Positions 25,973-34,714 are shown, numbered from the stretch's first letter. The stretch is 64,000 bases of DNA from Bacteroidales bacterium (GCA_004557385.1 SFEA01000012.1:1-64000); one strand, 5' to 3'. A program made the numbers and translations. The notes: generated by a model from the sequence alone, not told the origin.

Positions 25973-26040
25973 ATTTTCGACAGAAATCCGAGCGTTTTTG
26001 CCGAGTAACGCAAATTTTTTGAAAATTTCTCTCGTCAGGT

Positions 26041-26070
26041 GCAACCTTTTGCACGAGTCGCTGCGTCTAA
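26041..26070 (+). promoter_or_regulatory. ECF-type promoter, probably autoregulatory
   Basis: GCAACC (26041-26046), a 17-nt spacer and CGTCTAA (26064-26070) form the -35/-10 layout expected of ECF sigma promoters, unlike every other promoter in this window. It lies 90 bases upstream of the operon that encodes an ECF sigma factor. Confidence 0.6.
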
Positions 26071-26159
26071 CCAACGAATCGGCGCAAGAAAAACCGTACC
26101 GATTCACCCACGAGAGAAATAAATAAATTTAAAAATACATCCTCAAAACCTATTTAATT

Positions 26160-27116
26160 ATGAAAAAGATATTCGTTTTGGCTTTGGTGGCAATAGCCAC
26201 ATTAGCATCAAGCATCAACAGCCATGCTGCAAACACAAGCATCAGCATGAAAGGCGACAGTGTAGTGATTACTGACGGCAATGACACTGTTATCGCCCCA
26301 AACCCAAAGGCCATCGTCGAAGCAATCAAATCGTCGCTCAACGACACCGTGATTTCGAACGTAGCCGCAGTGGCAGACGACGGTGAAAACGACAACGCCG
26401 ACAACGCCGATAATTACGAGCGCCAACGCTACTACGACTATCGCCAGCGCGTTAACACTCAGCAAACCGAACTGGTTATCACGTGTGTAGTGTTCGGGTC
26501 AATCATCTTCATCGTCTTCTTGTGCTTAGTGTTCTTCTATATGCACCGCCGCGCAAAATATCGCATGATTGAAAAAGCAATCGAAAACGACTACGAACTG
26601 CCTACATCGGTGGCAGGAATGTATCCACGCAACATGCAGCAACCGGCAGCTCCGCAGCCAATCATCGTCAACCAGCCGCAACCCGGAACCAACCAGATGC
26701 CTCCTTTCCGCCGGATGGAAGCCAGCCAAGCCTACAGCTATGGCAGAATGGGCGGAATTCCAACGCTGCCTGGACAATACAACGTGCAGGGCTTTAAGAA
26801 CGGTGCCATTTGGGCAGGAATAGGTCTTTGCCTCATGCTGTTCTGGGCAACAGTCGGCGCCGAACCAATGGTGGCACTTTCGGCAATCCCGGTGATTATA
26901 GGTGCGATTAAATTGTTGGGCGAATTCTTCAAGCAGCGCAGCCGCATCGAATACGAGCGCTATCAAATGCAGCAGGGCATCAACCCCTACGCCTCGCAAG
27001 AGCCGGTAATGGGTCAGCCGATGGAGCAACCCGCTGCCGAACAACCACAGCAGCCAACCGCCACACAATCATCAGGCGAAGTGACACCTCCACCTTTTGG
27101 CGGACCGCAACAATAA
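26160..27116 (+). CDS. DUF6249-like membrane protein
   Basis: 318 residues. Signal peptide (1-23), a periplasmic acidic segment to about 100, a membrane span near 103-127, a Pro/Gln-rich cytoplasmic linker, and two further hydrophobic segments near 218-250. It ends in a Pro/Gln-rich tail (EQPAAEQPQQ...PPPFGGPQQ). I place it with the DUF6249 proteins that accompany ECF sigma factors in Bacteroidales; no activity is known. First gene behind the ECF-type promoter, followed 128 bases later by the sigma gene, so it may sense or carry out the envelope response. Confidence 0.75.
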   Translation: MKKIFVLALVAIATLASSINSHAANTSISMKGDSVVITDGNDTVIAPNPKAIVEAIKSSLNDTVISNVAAVADDGENDNADNADNYERQRYYDYRQRVNTQQTELVITCVVFGSIIFIVFLCLVFFYMHRRAKYRMIEKAIENDYELPTSVAGMYPRNMQQPAAPQPIIVNQPQPGTNQMPPFRRMEASQAYSYGRMGGIPTLPGQYNVQGFKNGAIWAGIGLCLMLFWATVGAEPMVALSAIPVIIGAIKLLGEFFKQRSRIEYERYQMQQGINPYASQEPVMGQPMEQPAAEQPQQPTATQSSGEVTPPPFGGPQQ

Positions 27117-27244
27117 CACAGCAATAGCAAGCCATGGGCGGATTCGCAATTCCGCAATCCGCCCGGCTGCTCGCTCACCACACCGACAGAGAGATTTTTT
27201 ATACAGCAAATTTTCATACAGCCCCATAAGAGAAGGTTATCACG

Positions 27245-27781
27245 ATGTTATCGAGAGTTGAAGAATTGAAGCTCATTTCGCAGGTTGCACTCAGCGACAA
27301 CCGCCGCGCATTCGCACGGTTGGTGGACGCCTACCAGTCGACCGTGCGCAACTTCTTCCTCAACCTCACCGCCGGCGACTATGCCCTTAGCGACGACCTC
27401 GCCCAAGAAACATTCATAAAAGTATACACCAACATACGTTCCTTTAAAGGACTGTCGAAATTTAAAACCTGGATGCTGCGAATTGCCTATAACGAGTTTT
27501 ATTCCTACACACGCAAGATGCGCGAAGAACGCGAAGAAGAAGGCTATAACGTGCCCGACGAACTATCGCGCGACGAGGAAGCAAACGAAGCCAAAATGGA
27601 TGTATACACCGCAATGCGCACCCTGTCGGAAACCGAGCGTACAGTCATAACCCTGTTCTTCATTCAAGACTTGCCAATCAAGAAAATTGAAGAAATCACC
27701 GGACTTGCCGAAGGCACCATAAAATCGCACATATCGCGTGGCAAAGCCAAGATGGCTAAGGTGCTGAGGCCGCAATCCTGA
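27245..27781 (+). CDS. ECF-family RNA polymerase sigma factor
   Basis: 178 residues. Region 2 with LVDAYQSTVRNFFLNL and DLAQETFIKVYTNIRSFKGLSKFKTWMLRIAYNEFYSY (about 25-85); region 4 with LSETERTVITLFFIQDLPIKKIEEITGLAEGTIKSHISRGKAKM (about 120-172). No region 1.1 or 3, as in the ECF group. It is second in an operon between a DUF6249-like membrane protein and a small two-span membrane protein that is a candidate anti-sigma factor. The GCAACC-N17-CGTCTAA promoter at 26041 suggests it drives its own operon. Confidence 0.93.
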   Translation: MLSRVEELKLISQVALSDNRRAFARLVDAYQSTVRNFFLNLTAGDYALSDDLAQETFIKVYTNIRSFKGLSKFKTWMLRIAYNEFYSYTRKMREEREEEGYNVPDELSRDEEANEAKMDVYTAMRTLSETERTVITLFFIQDLPIKKIEEITGLAEGTIKSHISRGKAKMAKVLRPQS

Positions 27782-27843
27782 AAAAATCAGGGCAAAAACA
27801 GTTGACAATAAAACAAAAAAGAACTATCTTTACACATTGAATT

Positions 27844-28167
27844 ATGAAACGTACTGACGAAGACATACAATTTGCCGAGCTGCTCAAGGCACACATGCCG
27901 GAAACAAGCGAGAACCCATGGTTCACTCGCAAGGTGATGAACCGACTGCCTTACAAGCCAAAAACAATGCCACGCTGGATTAAAGCGGTTGGCTACGGCA
28001 TCTGCATTATGCTCATGGTAATCAGCTGGGTGATTTACGTTTCGCAAAGCAATATGGAAGTAATCACCAAAGGCGACATCTACATTTTTGTTTGCATGGT
28101 GGGCTCTACAGCATATTTCGCCTTCGCTGCACTGCACGAGCTAATCAAAGCGCAGGACTACGTGTAA
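27844..28167 (+). CDS. Small membrane protein, candidate anti-sigma factor
   Basis: 107 residues. A cytoplasmic N-terminus with NPWFTRKVMNRLPYKP, then two membrane spans (about 46-65 and 78-97). Position directly after an ECF sigma gene and the NPWFTRKVMNRLP-type segment are common for small regulators of Bacteroidales sigma factors. There is no zinc-type HxxxCxxC anti-sigma motif. A secondary TATCTTTAC promoter element sits at 27825-27833, so it may also be made independently. The role is inferred from position. Confidence 0.65.
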   Translation: MKRTDEDIQFAELLKAHMPETSENPWFTRKVMNRLPYKPKTMPRWIKAVGYGICIMLMVISWVIYVSQSNMEVITKGDIYIFVCMVGSTAYFAFAALHELIKAQDYV

Positions 28168-28199
28168 ACGACCACATTTTTTTGTAACCTTATAAAAAG

Positions 28200-28243
28200 A
28201 ATGGCATTGACCCCCTTTTCGGTTCAGTGCCATTGTGTTTTTT
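28200..28243 (+). terminator. Sigma operon terminator
   Basis: An 11-bp stem (AATGGCATTGA with TCAGTGCCATT, one G-U pair), an extended CC/GG after a bulge, and six T at 28238-28243. Confidence 0.75.
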
Positions 28244-28412
28244 ATGTAAATCATAACGACCTTAAAATCAGCCGTCTAACACGGTTGCTTGAAAAATATG
28301 CGTTTTTCGCGAAGAAAAAATTAAAATTTTTTGCCGCAAAATTTTGCAGAATTAAAAAATGTTCGTAACTTTGCACTCGCAATCGGGAAACATCGATGGC
28401 AATCAAAACACT

Positions 28413-28486
28413 GGTGCGGTAGTTCAGCAGGTTAGAATACATGCCTGTCACGCATGGGGTCGCGAGTTCGAGTCTCGTCCGCACCG
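28413..28486 (+). tRNA. tRNA-Asp (GTC)
   Basis: Acceptor GGTGCGG (28413-28419) pairs with CCGCACC (28479-28485), discriminator G28486. The anticodon loop reads CTGTCAC with GTC, and the T-loop has GTTCGAG. CCA is not encoded. Promoter TAACTTTGC at 28366-28374; a terminator follows. Confidence 0.95.
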
Positions 28487-28501
28487 CAGTGGAGAGAGGA
28501 G

Positions 28502-28547
28502 ATGAGCAACAAAAGGACTTCGGTCCGGGTTGCTCATTCTTTTTTTG
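28502..28547 (+). terminator. tRNA-Asp terminator
   Basis: ATGAGCAAC (28502-28510) pairs with GTTGCTCAT (28529-28537), followed by a run of T to 28547. Confidence 0.8.
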
Positions 28548-28559
28548 TATACCCATGTT

Positions 28560-28790
28560 TTTATGGGTCGGCATCCGATAATCGGGGGCAGCGGATTTTC
28601 CCGGTTGGCGGTGAAGATGTCGGAGTATAGTGTTACCTCTGCTGCTGAATCTGCAACCGCTCCACGGTTGTTGATGGTGTAGAGCGTTACGCTGTCCCCA
28701 CATAGCCGCTTACGGCGCCAATATGGGGTCGTTATACATGTTGTAACCGCTCATGCGGTTGATATCGCTGGTAATCAGAAGTTTGTATAT
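28560..28790 (-). repeat. Degenerate copy of the 174-bp island repeat
   Basis: On the minus strand this contains GATATCAACCGCATGAGCGG, ACCCCATATTGGCGCC and CTATGTGGGG in the same order as the tandem repeat at 45282-45890, then AACCGTGGAGCGGTTG. Many differences show it is an older copy. The whole 28548-29025 stretch has no credible gene; a TATATTTGC promoter for the next gene lies near 28962. Confidence 0.65.
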
Positions 28791-29025
28791 AATGTTTGGC
28801 TTTGATTTGTAGGGGCGTATGGAAATCGCCCTATCATCATCGCTTCATCATCGCCGTATCACTAAACACCTAGCTGCGGTCGCTGGGCGTGTCCCTATGC
28901 CGGAGATACCACATAGCCTGCGCTCGGATTCTTGTCTTGCTTGCGAATATTGGGCAGATTGCGTATATTTGCGATTGGATAATCTTTTGAGGCTGCGCAC
29001 GTTGCGGCGTTAATGGCAGAGATTT

Positions 29026-30150
29026 ATGAACATTATAACAACGACAATAGAGGTGCTTGGGCGATGCCGCGATGCGGTAGAAGCGAGGTTGAATGGCATG
29101 AAGCGGCAAGTGAAGGTGCGCACAATGCTGTTCAAGCGTTGGCAGCGCAATCCGTTCACCTATAAGCGTGAGGGCTTCACTCGCGTGACGTGCATGAATT
29201 GTGGCAACGTGTTTGATGGCGGCTATTGCCCGGTGTGCGGACAGGCTGCCGATACGCCACGAATCACGGCGCGCTCGATGCTGCTGCGCACGCTCGATGT
29301 GTGGGGCTTGGGCAACCGAAGCATGCCGCGCACAATGCTTCACTTGATTCTGCGTCCGGGTTATATGATTGCCGATTACATTAAAGGCCGTCGCCAACCC
29401 TATTTCCCGCCAATGAAGATGCTGTTTGTGCTGGGTGCGTTCTATTTGCTGAGCATGGCACTTGTGCGTTTTGGCGAGAAAGTTGTAAAAGGCAATGAGT
29501 CGTTCACCGATGTGATGCTTGAATGTGTGGGCATCAGCGGCGGCTACGAGGCTGCGGCTGCCGACACCACAAAACAAAAGGTGGAGAACGGCGCGTGGAG
29601 CAATGTGCCGATTGGTGAGGTGATTAACAGCGAGGACTTTGCCATGTCCACCCAGTCGGGCGACAAGCAGGGCAAGGTGACTATTGACGAGGATTCGGCG
29701 CTGATGCGTAGCATGAAAAAAATCAAAGGCAAAACCTTCAGCCAGGTGTTTGACGACGTGCTTCGGCGCACGCTGGTGTTGCGCATGTTTGTGCTGTGCC
29801 TATTGTATGCGCTGTTCACCAAGGCGTTTTTCCGTAAATCGGCAGAGTGCGAAGCTATGAACTACACCGAGATGTTTTTCACGCAGGTGCTGATGTTTTG
29901 CCAGATGCTTATTGTGGGCATCGTGATGGTGCTGATGGGCGGCGAGTTGGAGCTGAGTGCGTTTTCGTTGCTGCCGTGGTGGCTGCAAGTCACGCTGTTT
30001 ACTGTCAACTATAAGCAGATGTTCGGGCTGGGCACACGCAGTGCTTTGTTCAAGACTGTGGCACTCACTATAACGGTGAATTTCATAGTGGTGTTGATGA
30101 TAGTGATTGTGGGCACGCTTATGGTGCTTTCGGTGATGGTGTTTGAATAA
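29026..30150 (+). CDS. DUF3667 zinc-ribbon membrane protein
   Basis: 374 residues. A zinc ribbon CMNCGNVFDGGYCPVCGQ near residues 55-73 is followed by a conserved patch (TLDVWGLGNRSMPRTMLHLILRPGYMIADYIKGRRQPYFPPMKMLFV) and then about five membrane spans (134-153, 245-265, 290-310, 318-335, 345-370). This is the DUF3667 layout. Function unknown. The loop between the first and second spans is a long hydrophilic insert. Monocistronic, and convergent with the steroid-type operon. Confidence 0.82.
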   Translation: MNIITTTIEVLGRCRDAVEARLNGMKRQVKVRTMLFKRWQRNPFTYKREGFTRVTCMNCGNVFDGGYCPVCGQAADTPRITARSMLLRTLDVWGLGNRSMPRTMLHLILRPGYMIADYIKGRRQPYFPPMKMLFVLGAFYLLSMALVRFGEKVVKGNESFTDVMLECVGISGGYEAAAADTTKQKVENGAWSNVPIGEVINSEDFAMSTQSGDKQGKVTIDEDSALMRSMKKIKGKTFSQVFDDVLRRTLVLRMFVLCLLYALFTKAFFRKSAECEAMNYTEMFFTQVLMFCQMLIVGIVMVLMGGELELSAFSLLPWWLQVTLFTVNYKQMFGLGTRSALFKTVALTITVNFIVVLMIVIVGTLMVLSVMVFE

Positions 30151-30172
30151 ATCTTGTAAGCAAAAATATAGT

Positions 30173-30209
30173 AATCGCCATCGGCATCAGTGTGAAGCCG
30201 GTGGCGATT
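30173..30209. terminator. Bidirectional terminator-like hairpin
   Basis: AATCGCCATCGG (30173-30184) pairs with CCGGTGGCGATT (30198-30209) over 12 bp with one G-U. It lies between convergent genes; there is no strong T run. Confidence 0.55.
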
Positions 30210-30257
30210 GCTTGCATGTGCCCATGGCACGAGGCAAAACCTCGGTGGGCGAGTGCT

Positions 30258-31088
30258 TTATTTCTTCTCGCGGTTGATTATTCGCAGAGTGTTGTTAAGC
30301 AGGTTCACGAAGGTGTCTTTGTCTTTGAGCGACGACACCAGGCGCTTTGTTTCGGCGCCGTGGAACAGCAGTCCCGATTCGGTGGCGTTGAGTGCCGTGA
30401 GCAGTGCTTGAGCTCCTTGTGCCGGGGTGCTGATGAGCGGACGGAACAGGTGGTCGGCGATGCGGTCGTACCAGCGGTGCATTGTAATCATGTTGGTGTT
30501 CACCACGCCGGGGTCGGCGCAAGCCACAATCACACCGGCAGTCTTGAGCACGGTGGTGAGGTAGATGGCAAAGAGTGTGAGCGCCAGTTTGCTACGGCCG
30601 TAGGTGCCGAGCTGCGAGAAATTGCTTTCGTGAGGGAATTGCTCGGGTATGCGGCTCACCAGTCGGGTGAGCGAAGTGGTGAACACGATGTGTCCGCCTT
30701 CCACAATCAGTGGAGCCACCAAGATGTTGAGCAGGGCAGTGCCGAGGTAGTTCACCTGAATGGATTGTTCAAAGCCGTCGTCGGTAATCATGCTGTTTCG
30801 CGTCATCACGCCAGCCACGTTCATCACGCCAGCCACAGGACGGTTGAGCGCCTTCAGGTCGTCGACAAAGGTGCGTATGCTGGCAAACGATGCCAAGTCG
30901 AGGCGCAGCACCGCGATGTCGTCGTTGCCGGTTTTTGCAATTAGTTCGCGTGCGAAAATCGCTGCGGTGTTCACGTTACGGCAAGCAAGCACTAATGCTT
31001 TACCTTCGAGGGCGAGAGCCACGGCGGTGGCGCGTCCGATGCCGCCGGTTGCGCCGGTGACAATGAATAATGGTTTATCTTGATTCAT
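30258..31088 (-). CDS. Short-chain dehydrogenase, last gene of steroid-type operon
   Basis: 276 residues, classical SDR. Cofactor motif TGATGGIG near residue 11, LRLDLAS giving the adenine-ring Asp, NVAGVM in place of the usual NNAG, the catalytic Ser in FTTSLTRL, and YGRSK as YxxxK. Most like retinol-dehydrogenase-type SDRs that act on hydrophobic alcohols. It overlaps the next SDR by 4 bases (31085-31088) and belongs to a four-gene operon with a 5-alpha-reductase and a flavin oxidoreductase. It could be the hydroxysteroid dehydrogenase (for example 3-beta) of the set; the assignment between the two SDRs is open. Confidence 0.85.
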   Translation of the reverse strand: MNQDKPLFIVTGATGGIGRATAVALALEGKALVLACRNVNTAAIFARELIAKTGNDDIAVLRLDLASFASIRTFVDDLKALNRPVAGVMNVAGVMTRNSMITDDGFEQSIQVNYLGTALLNILVAPLIVEGGHIVFTTSLTRLVSRIPEQFPHESNFSQLGTYGRSKLALTLFAIYLTTVLKTAGVIVACADPGVVNTNMITMHRWYDRIADHLFRPLISTPAQGAQALLTALNATESGLLFHGAETKRLVSSLKDKDTFVNLLNNTLRIINREKK

Positions 31089-31903
31089 TGTTTATCGAGC
31101 ATTTTGTGTTTGACAATCAGGCGGATGCGGTCGGGGAGAATCGAAACCGTCACGATTGCCAAACGGTTAATAAATCCGTTAATATATTGTTTCTTGCGAT
31201 TGAACATTCGTTTGAGGGCATTTCGCACAAAACGCTCGGGCGAGGCGAGTGCGCCCACCCTTACGCCTAAGCGCTGCAGGTTGCGAGGCAACCCGAAGAG
31301 GTCGGTGGCAATGCCGCCGGGGCACGCCACTGTCACACCCACGCCCGATTCCTTGAGTTCGAGGGCGAGTGTGCGCGAAAACACGCGTATGTAGGCCTTG
31401 GTGGCGGCGTACATGCCAATGCCGGGCATCGGCATCCAGCACGACATCGACGACATGTTGAGGATGTAGCCCGTGCCGCGGCGCTTCATGTCGTTGCCAA
31501 AGCGGTGGCACAGCAGGGTGACGGTGCGCATGTGCAAGTCGATGAACAGGTTGAGGCGGTCGGGGGTGGTGTCGGCAATGGTCTTGAACGAAAAAATGCC
31601 GGCGTTGTTGATGAGGATGTCCACCACGATGCCGTTTTGCTCACAATAGGCATAAACCTCGTCGGCAGCGTCGGGGTGGGCGAGGTCCTTGTAGTGAGCC
31701 CAGAAGCGTTGATTGGGGTATTTGGCGGCAAGGGCGTCGCGCGCCGATGCGAGTTCTTGCATCTGGTTGCTCACCATCAGCAGGTTGATGCCCATTGCAG
31801 CCAGTTGGCGGCAGAACTCCAGCCCGATGCCGCTTGAAGCACCGGTCACGAGGGCTGTCATAGCCACATCGCTTTGCAATATTGCGGTTGCATTATTGGG
31901 CAT
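31085..31903 (-). CDS. Short-chain dehydrogenase, third gene of steroid-type operon
   Basis: 272 residues from ATG 31903, preceded by AAGAA; the longer frame would begin with TTG at 31924, and ATG 31861 is another option just before the cofactor motif. SDR features: VTGASSGIG, INNAGIFSF, catalytic Ser in MSSMSC and YAATK as YxxxK, then PGGIATDLF. A C-terminal hydrophobic stretch follows. Overlaps the end of the flavin oxidoreductase gene by 11 bases. Candidate hydroxysteroid dehydrogenase or ketoreductase; substrate inferred only from neighbours. Confidence 0.85.
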   Translation of the reverse strand: MPNNATAILQSDVAMTALVTGASSGIGLEFCRQLAAMGINLLMVSNQMQELASARDALAAKYPNQRFWAHYKDLAHPDAADEVYAYCEQNGIVVDILINNAGIFSFKTIADTTPDRLNLFIDLHMRTVTLLCHRFGNDMKRRGTGYILNMSSMSCWMPMPGIGMYAATKAYIRVFSRTLALELKESGVGVTVACPGGIATDLFGLPRNLQRLGVRVGALASPERFVRNALKRMFNRKKQYINGFINRLAIVTVSILPDRIRLIVKHKMLDKQ

Positions 31904-33143
31904 TTCTTCGTTTGATTTTCTCAATTTCGTTCACTATGCTCTTTGGCAAATCGGTGCAATGCTGATGGCACTTCATGTCGATGGAGTACATTCGCGCAAT
32001 GCAATAGTTTGTGTGGTCGCATCCGCAGCGCTCCTCGCCTTGTGCCATGCGGCTTACGAAGTCGGGTTCGTTTACCAGCGCACGCGCCATCTGCACGGCG
32101 TGGAAACCGCTGTGCAGCACTTTCTCGATGCCCGAGCGCGACACGCATCCGCCCACGTAGATGAGCGGCAGTTTCACGTTGCGGCGCACCTCAAGGGCGT
32201 CGTCGAGGAAATATAGGTCCTTATAAGGTTCGTTCTTAATCATCAGTTGCCCGCCGCCGTAGCGCACGCCGTATTTCAGCCACCAGCAGTCCATATAGTG
32301 CGTCATTGCCTGAATGGGCATTGAGCCGCGCATCACATACATTGGCGCTTTGCTCACGAAGCCTCCGCTAAGCACCAGTGCGTCAACGCCTAAGCGCTCC
32401 AGTTCTTGGGCTATGACTATGCCTTCAGGCAGGTCGTTGCCGCTCTTGAAACCGTCGCGCATATTGGTTTTCACCACCACGGCAATCTCGCCATTGGCAG
32501 CCTTGAGCACTTGCTCGATGCACAGGCGCATGAAGTTCATGCGATGGTCGAGGTCGCCACCCCAGCCGTCGCGGCGATGATTGGTGTAAGGCGAAAGGAA
32601 TTGGCTGATGAGGTAGCCGTGACCGGCATGAATCTCCACGCAGTCGAACCCCGAATCCTTGGCGAGACGCACGGCGTTGCCAAATTCCACAGCCATCTGA
32701 CGGATTTCGTCGTCGCGCATGCCACGAACTATGGTTGGCGAATAGAGGTTGAAACCGGTGCTCGCCGAGATGGGTATTTGTCCGGCGGTGCTTGGGTGCG
32801 ACATGTTGCCGCAGTGCCCCAGCTGAATTGATGCCTTGGCGCCGGTGCTGTGAATCTCGTCGGTGAGGTTGCGCAGTTCGCCCACTATTTCGGGCCTCAG
32901 CCACAACTGTTTTTCAAACGACAGTCCGCTGCGTGTTACGGCAGCATAGGCTATTGTGGTCATGCCTATTCCGCCTTCAGCCACGCTCATGTGATAGTCG
33001 CGCAGCTGCTTGCTGGGGCTGTTGTCGGGGCACATGTCCTCGAAAGCCGCTGAGCGTATGGTGCGGTTGCGCAGCGTCACGGGTCCGATGGTCACGGGCG
33101 TGAACAGCAACGAGTCGGGATATTTGTTGTTTTGATTGTCCAT
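31893..33143 (-). CDS. OYE-family flavin oxidoreductase, candidate 5-beta-reductase
   Basis: 416 residues, an FMN TIM barrel. Motifs: FTPVTIGPVTLRNRTIRSAAFE at the start, IQLGHCGNMS, EIHAGHGYLISQFLSPYTNHRRDGWGG (active-site His and Tyr region) and VKTNMRDGF. It ends after a Cys-rich segment (CGCDHTNYC, KCHQHC) and lacks the second FAD/NAD domain of full-length BaiCD/BaiH and dienoyl-CoA reductases. Enzymes of this type reduce the C4-C5 double bond of 3-oxo-delta4 steroids in the 5-beta direction. The 5-alpha-reductase gene lies 21 bases upstream, so the operon may make both stereoisomers. Confidence 0.82.
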   Translation of the reverse strand: MDNQNNKYPDSLLFTPVTIGPVTLRNRTIRSAAFEDMCPDNSPSKQLRDYHMSVAEGGIGMTTIAYAAVTRSGLSFEKQLWLRPEIVGELRNLTDEIHSTGAKASIQLGHCGNMSHPSTAGQIPISASTGFNLYSPTIVRGMRDDEIRQMAVEFGNAVRLAKDSGFDCVEIHAGHGYLISQFLSPYTNHRRDGWGGDLDHRMNFMRLCIEQVLKAANGEIAVVVKTNMRDGFKSGNDLPEGIVIAQELERLGVDALVLSGGFVSKAPMYVMRGSMPIQAMTHYMDCWWLKYGVRYGGGQLMIKNEPYKDLYFLDDALEVRRNVKLPLIYVGGCVSRSGIEKVLHSGFHAVQMARALVNEPDFVSRMAQGEERCGCDHTNYCIARMYSIDMKCHQHCTDLPKSIVNEIEKIKRRNAQ

Positions 33144-33164
33144 AGTTGAATAACTCCATTGAAA

Positions 33165-33953
33165 TTAATAGATAAACGGAATCATTCGCTTGAGCTTCAG
33201 TCGGCGGAAGTCGTCGCCAAACTCCTGCTCGTAGCGGCGGTGAATCTTGGCTGCGCGCGGAGCCAGATTGGCAAAGGTCCAAAGGGCAAACACGGCTCCG
33301 GCAGCCGACCAGGTGAACACGGCGAAGCCAATCCATTCGAGCCATTCGCCGAAGTAGTTGGCTGACGACACATATCGATACATGCCGCCGTGCGGAATGT
33401 AGTGGCGTGTGTCGCCCGGCTTGCGCAGGTGACGTATGATGTAGTCGCTGTTGAGGTTTATCACCAGTCCGATGAAGAAAATCACCACTCCCACTATGAA
33501 TTGCGGCGTGTAGAGCCAGTCGACGGTGTAGGTGCCTGCAGGCGAGATGTGGAAAATCCATGCGCCTTGAATGAAGGCGTTAGCCACGTTGAAAATCCAT
33601 CCAAACAGAATGATTATCAGCGGCATACGGTTGCGTCCGCGCATCAGGAACGGGAACACGAACGTGCGCTGAATGTAGTGGAACTGAAACAGGAAGAAAA
33701 AGATGAACGGAACCACGTCGAATGTGCGCGACGATGTCCACCACAGCACGCCCATCACTATCACTGTGGGCAACTCCATCAGCATCCATCCCAAGCGGTT
33801 GTCCACGCTCAAGCCCCATTTTTTTGTGTACATCATGCCGTAGCCGGCGTTTACAAAGTAGAGTGCCACAAACACCACCACAGCCACGATTGACATTGCT
33901 GCAAGCAGTGTGTTGAAATTATGCGTTGAGGGAATTATAGTTGTTATATCCAT
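33165..33953 (-). CDS. Steroid 5-alpha-reductase family protein (5AR)
   Basis: 262 residues with about seven membrane spans. The resemblance to mammalian SRD5A is strong: MELP (E60) where SRD5A2 has QELP with catalytic Glu57; FHYIQRTF (Y93) where it has FHYFHRTF with Tyr91; INLNSDYIIRHLRKPG against INIHSDYILRQLRKPG; a GGMYRYVSSANYFGEWLEWIG block; and a C-terminal KRMIPFIY. These residues form the NADPH and 3-oxo-delta4-steroid site. The Gln before Glu57 is Met here. Predicted to reduce delta4-3-ketosteroids or bile acids to 5-alpha (allo) products at the inner membrane. First gene of the operon; a TAACTTTG element lies at 33988-33995. Confidence 0.92.
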   Translation of the reverse strand: MDITTIIPSTHNFNTLLAAMSIVAVVVFVALYFVNAGYGMMYTKKWGLSVDNRLGWMLMELPTVIVMGVLWWTSSRTFDVVPFIFFFLFQFHYIQRTFVFPFLMRGRNRMPLIIILFGWIFNVANAFIQGAWIFHISPAGTYTVDWLYTPQFIVGVVIFFIGLVINLNSDYIIRHLRKPGDTRHYIPHGGMYRYVSSANYFGEWLEWIGFAVFTWSAAGAVFALWTFANLAPRAAKIHRRYEQEFGDDFRRLKLKRMIPFIY

Positions 33954-34184
33954 CTTATGGTCGGGTTTTAAGTGTTGATGCTAATCACAAAGTTAGCAAA
34001 ATATTCGGATATAACTGCTATTCGCCAATAAAAACGTATCCAATGCCAATAAAATGCATCAGCCGTGATGTAATGGTCAGTTTCTGCAACGATTGTGTTG
34101 CCACAAATTGTCAGTCGCTATTCGCTCGCGCAGAAAACGCTGAAAAACGCAGAAAGGTGATTGACTCACTTTAATATATAGGAT

Positions 34185-34460
34185 TCATTGCTTGAACAGC
34201 TCGGAGTGGGAACCGAGACGTACAAGGTCTATTTGGTCGGTTTCGTGGTCAAACCATATCAGTAGAAAGTCGCCCTCAATGTGGCACTCCATATACCCGG
34301 CATAATTGCCTGTGAGCATATGTGGAGAGTATTCAGCCGGAATAGGGGTTTCCGATTGAAGCATTTTGAGTATTACCATAAGTTTCTCCAACTTCTTGGG
34401 ATTATTGCGAAACCGTTTGTAATCCCTTTTGTATTGGGTGGTGGGATGAAGCTTTTTCAT
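34185..34460 (-). CDS. YafQ/RelE-type toxin
   Basis: 91 residues, a small basic RelE-superfamily fold. LHPTTQYKRDYKRFRNN at the start, HMLTGNYAGYMECHIEGDFLLIWF in the middle and LVRLGSHSELF at the end match YafQ-type endoribonucleases, including the His of GSHSELF that ends the family's catalytic set. These cut mRNA on the ribosome. It overlaps the antitoxin by 4 bases (34457-34460), antitoxin first, the usual type II order. Confidence 0.9.
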   Translation of the reverse strand: MKKLHPTTQYKRDYKRFRNNPKKLEKLMVILKMLQSETPIPAEYSPHMLTGNYAGYMECHIEGDFLLIWFDHETDQIDLVRLGSHSELFKQ

Positions 34461-34714
34461 AATCCCATTGAGCGTTCCATAGCTTCGATGGAAGAAAGGT
34501 CAAGAGGTTCGGAATTTCGTAGTGAGCCGCTTTGAGCCTCTTTCATGGCGGCAAGTGTCGCTTCGTTTGGCTCGCTGTATGCGGCATCAAGAAGCAGAGT
34601 CTCAACATAGTTGTTAAGACTTCTGTTCTGGCGTTTGGCGAGTTGGCGTAAACGTTCAATAAGGTCAACCGGCAATCGGAAGCTTTGATTTTTCTTGGGA
34701 ACTGCTATATCCAT
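34457..34714 (-). CDS. Antitoxin of the YafQ-type pair
   Basis: 85 residues. The N-terminal half (KNQSFRLPVDLIERLRQLAKRQNRSLNNYVETLL) reads as a ribbon-helix-helix DNA-binding domain; the C-terminal half is an acidic toxin-binding tail (SSIEAMERSMGL). The first gene of the pair. A palindrome between its -33 and -7 boxes is the likely operator for autorepression. Confidence 0.82.
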   Translation of the reverse strand: MDIAVPKKNQSFRLPVDLIERLRQLAKRQNRSLNNYVETLLLDAAYSEPNEATLAAMKEAQSGSLRNSEPLDLSSIEAMERSMGL

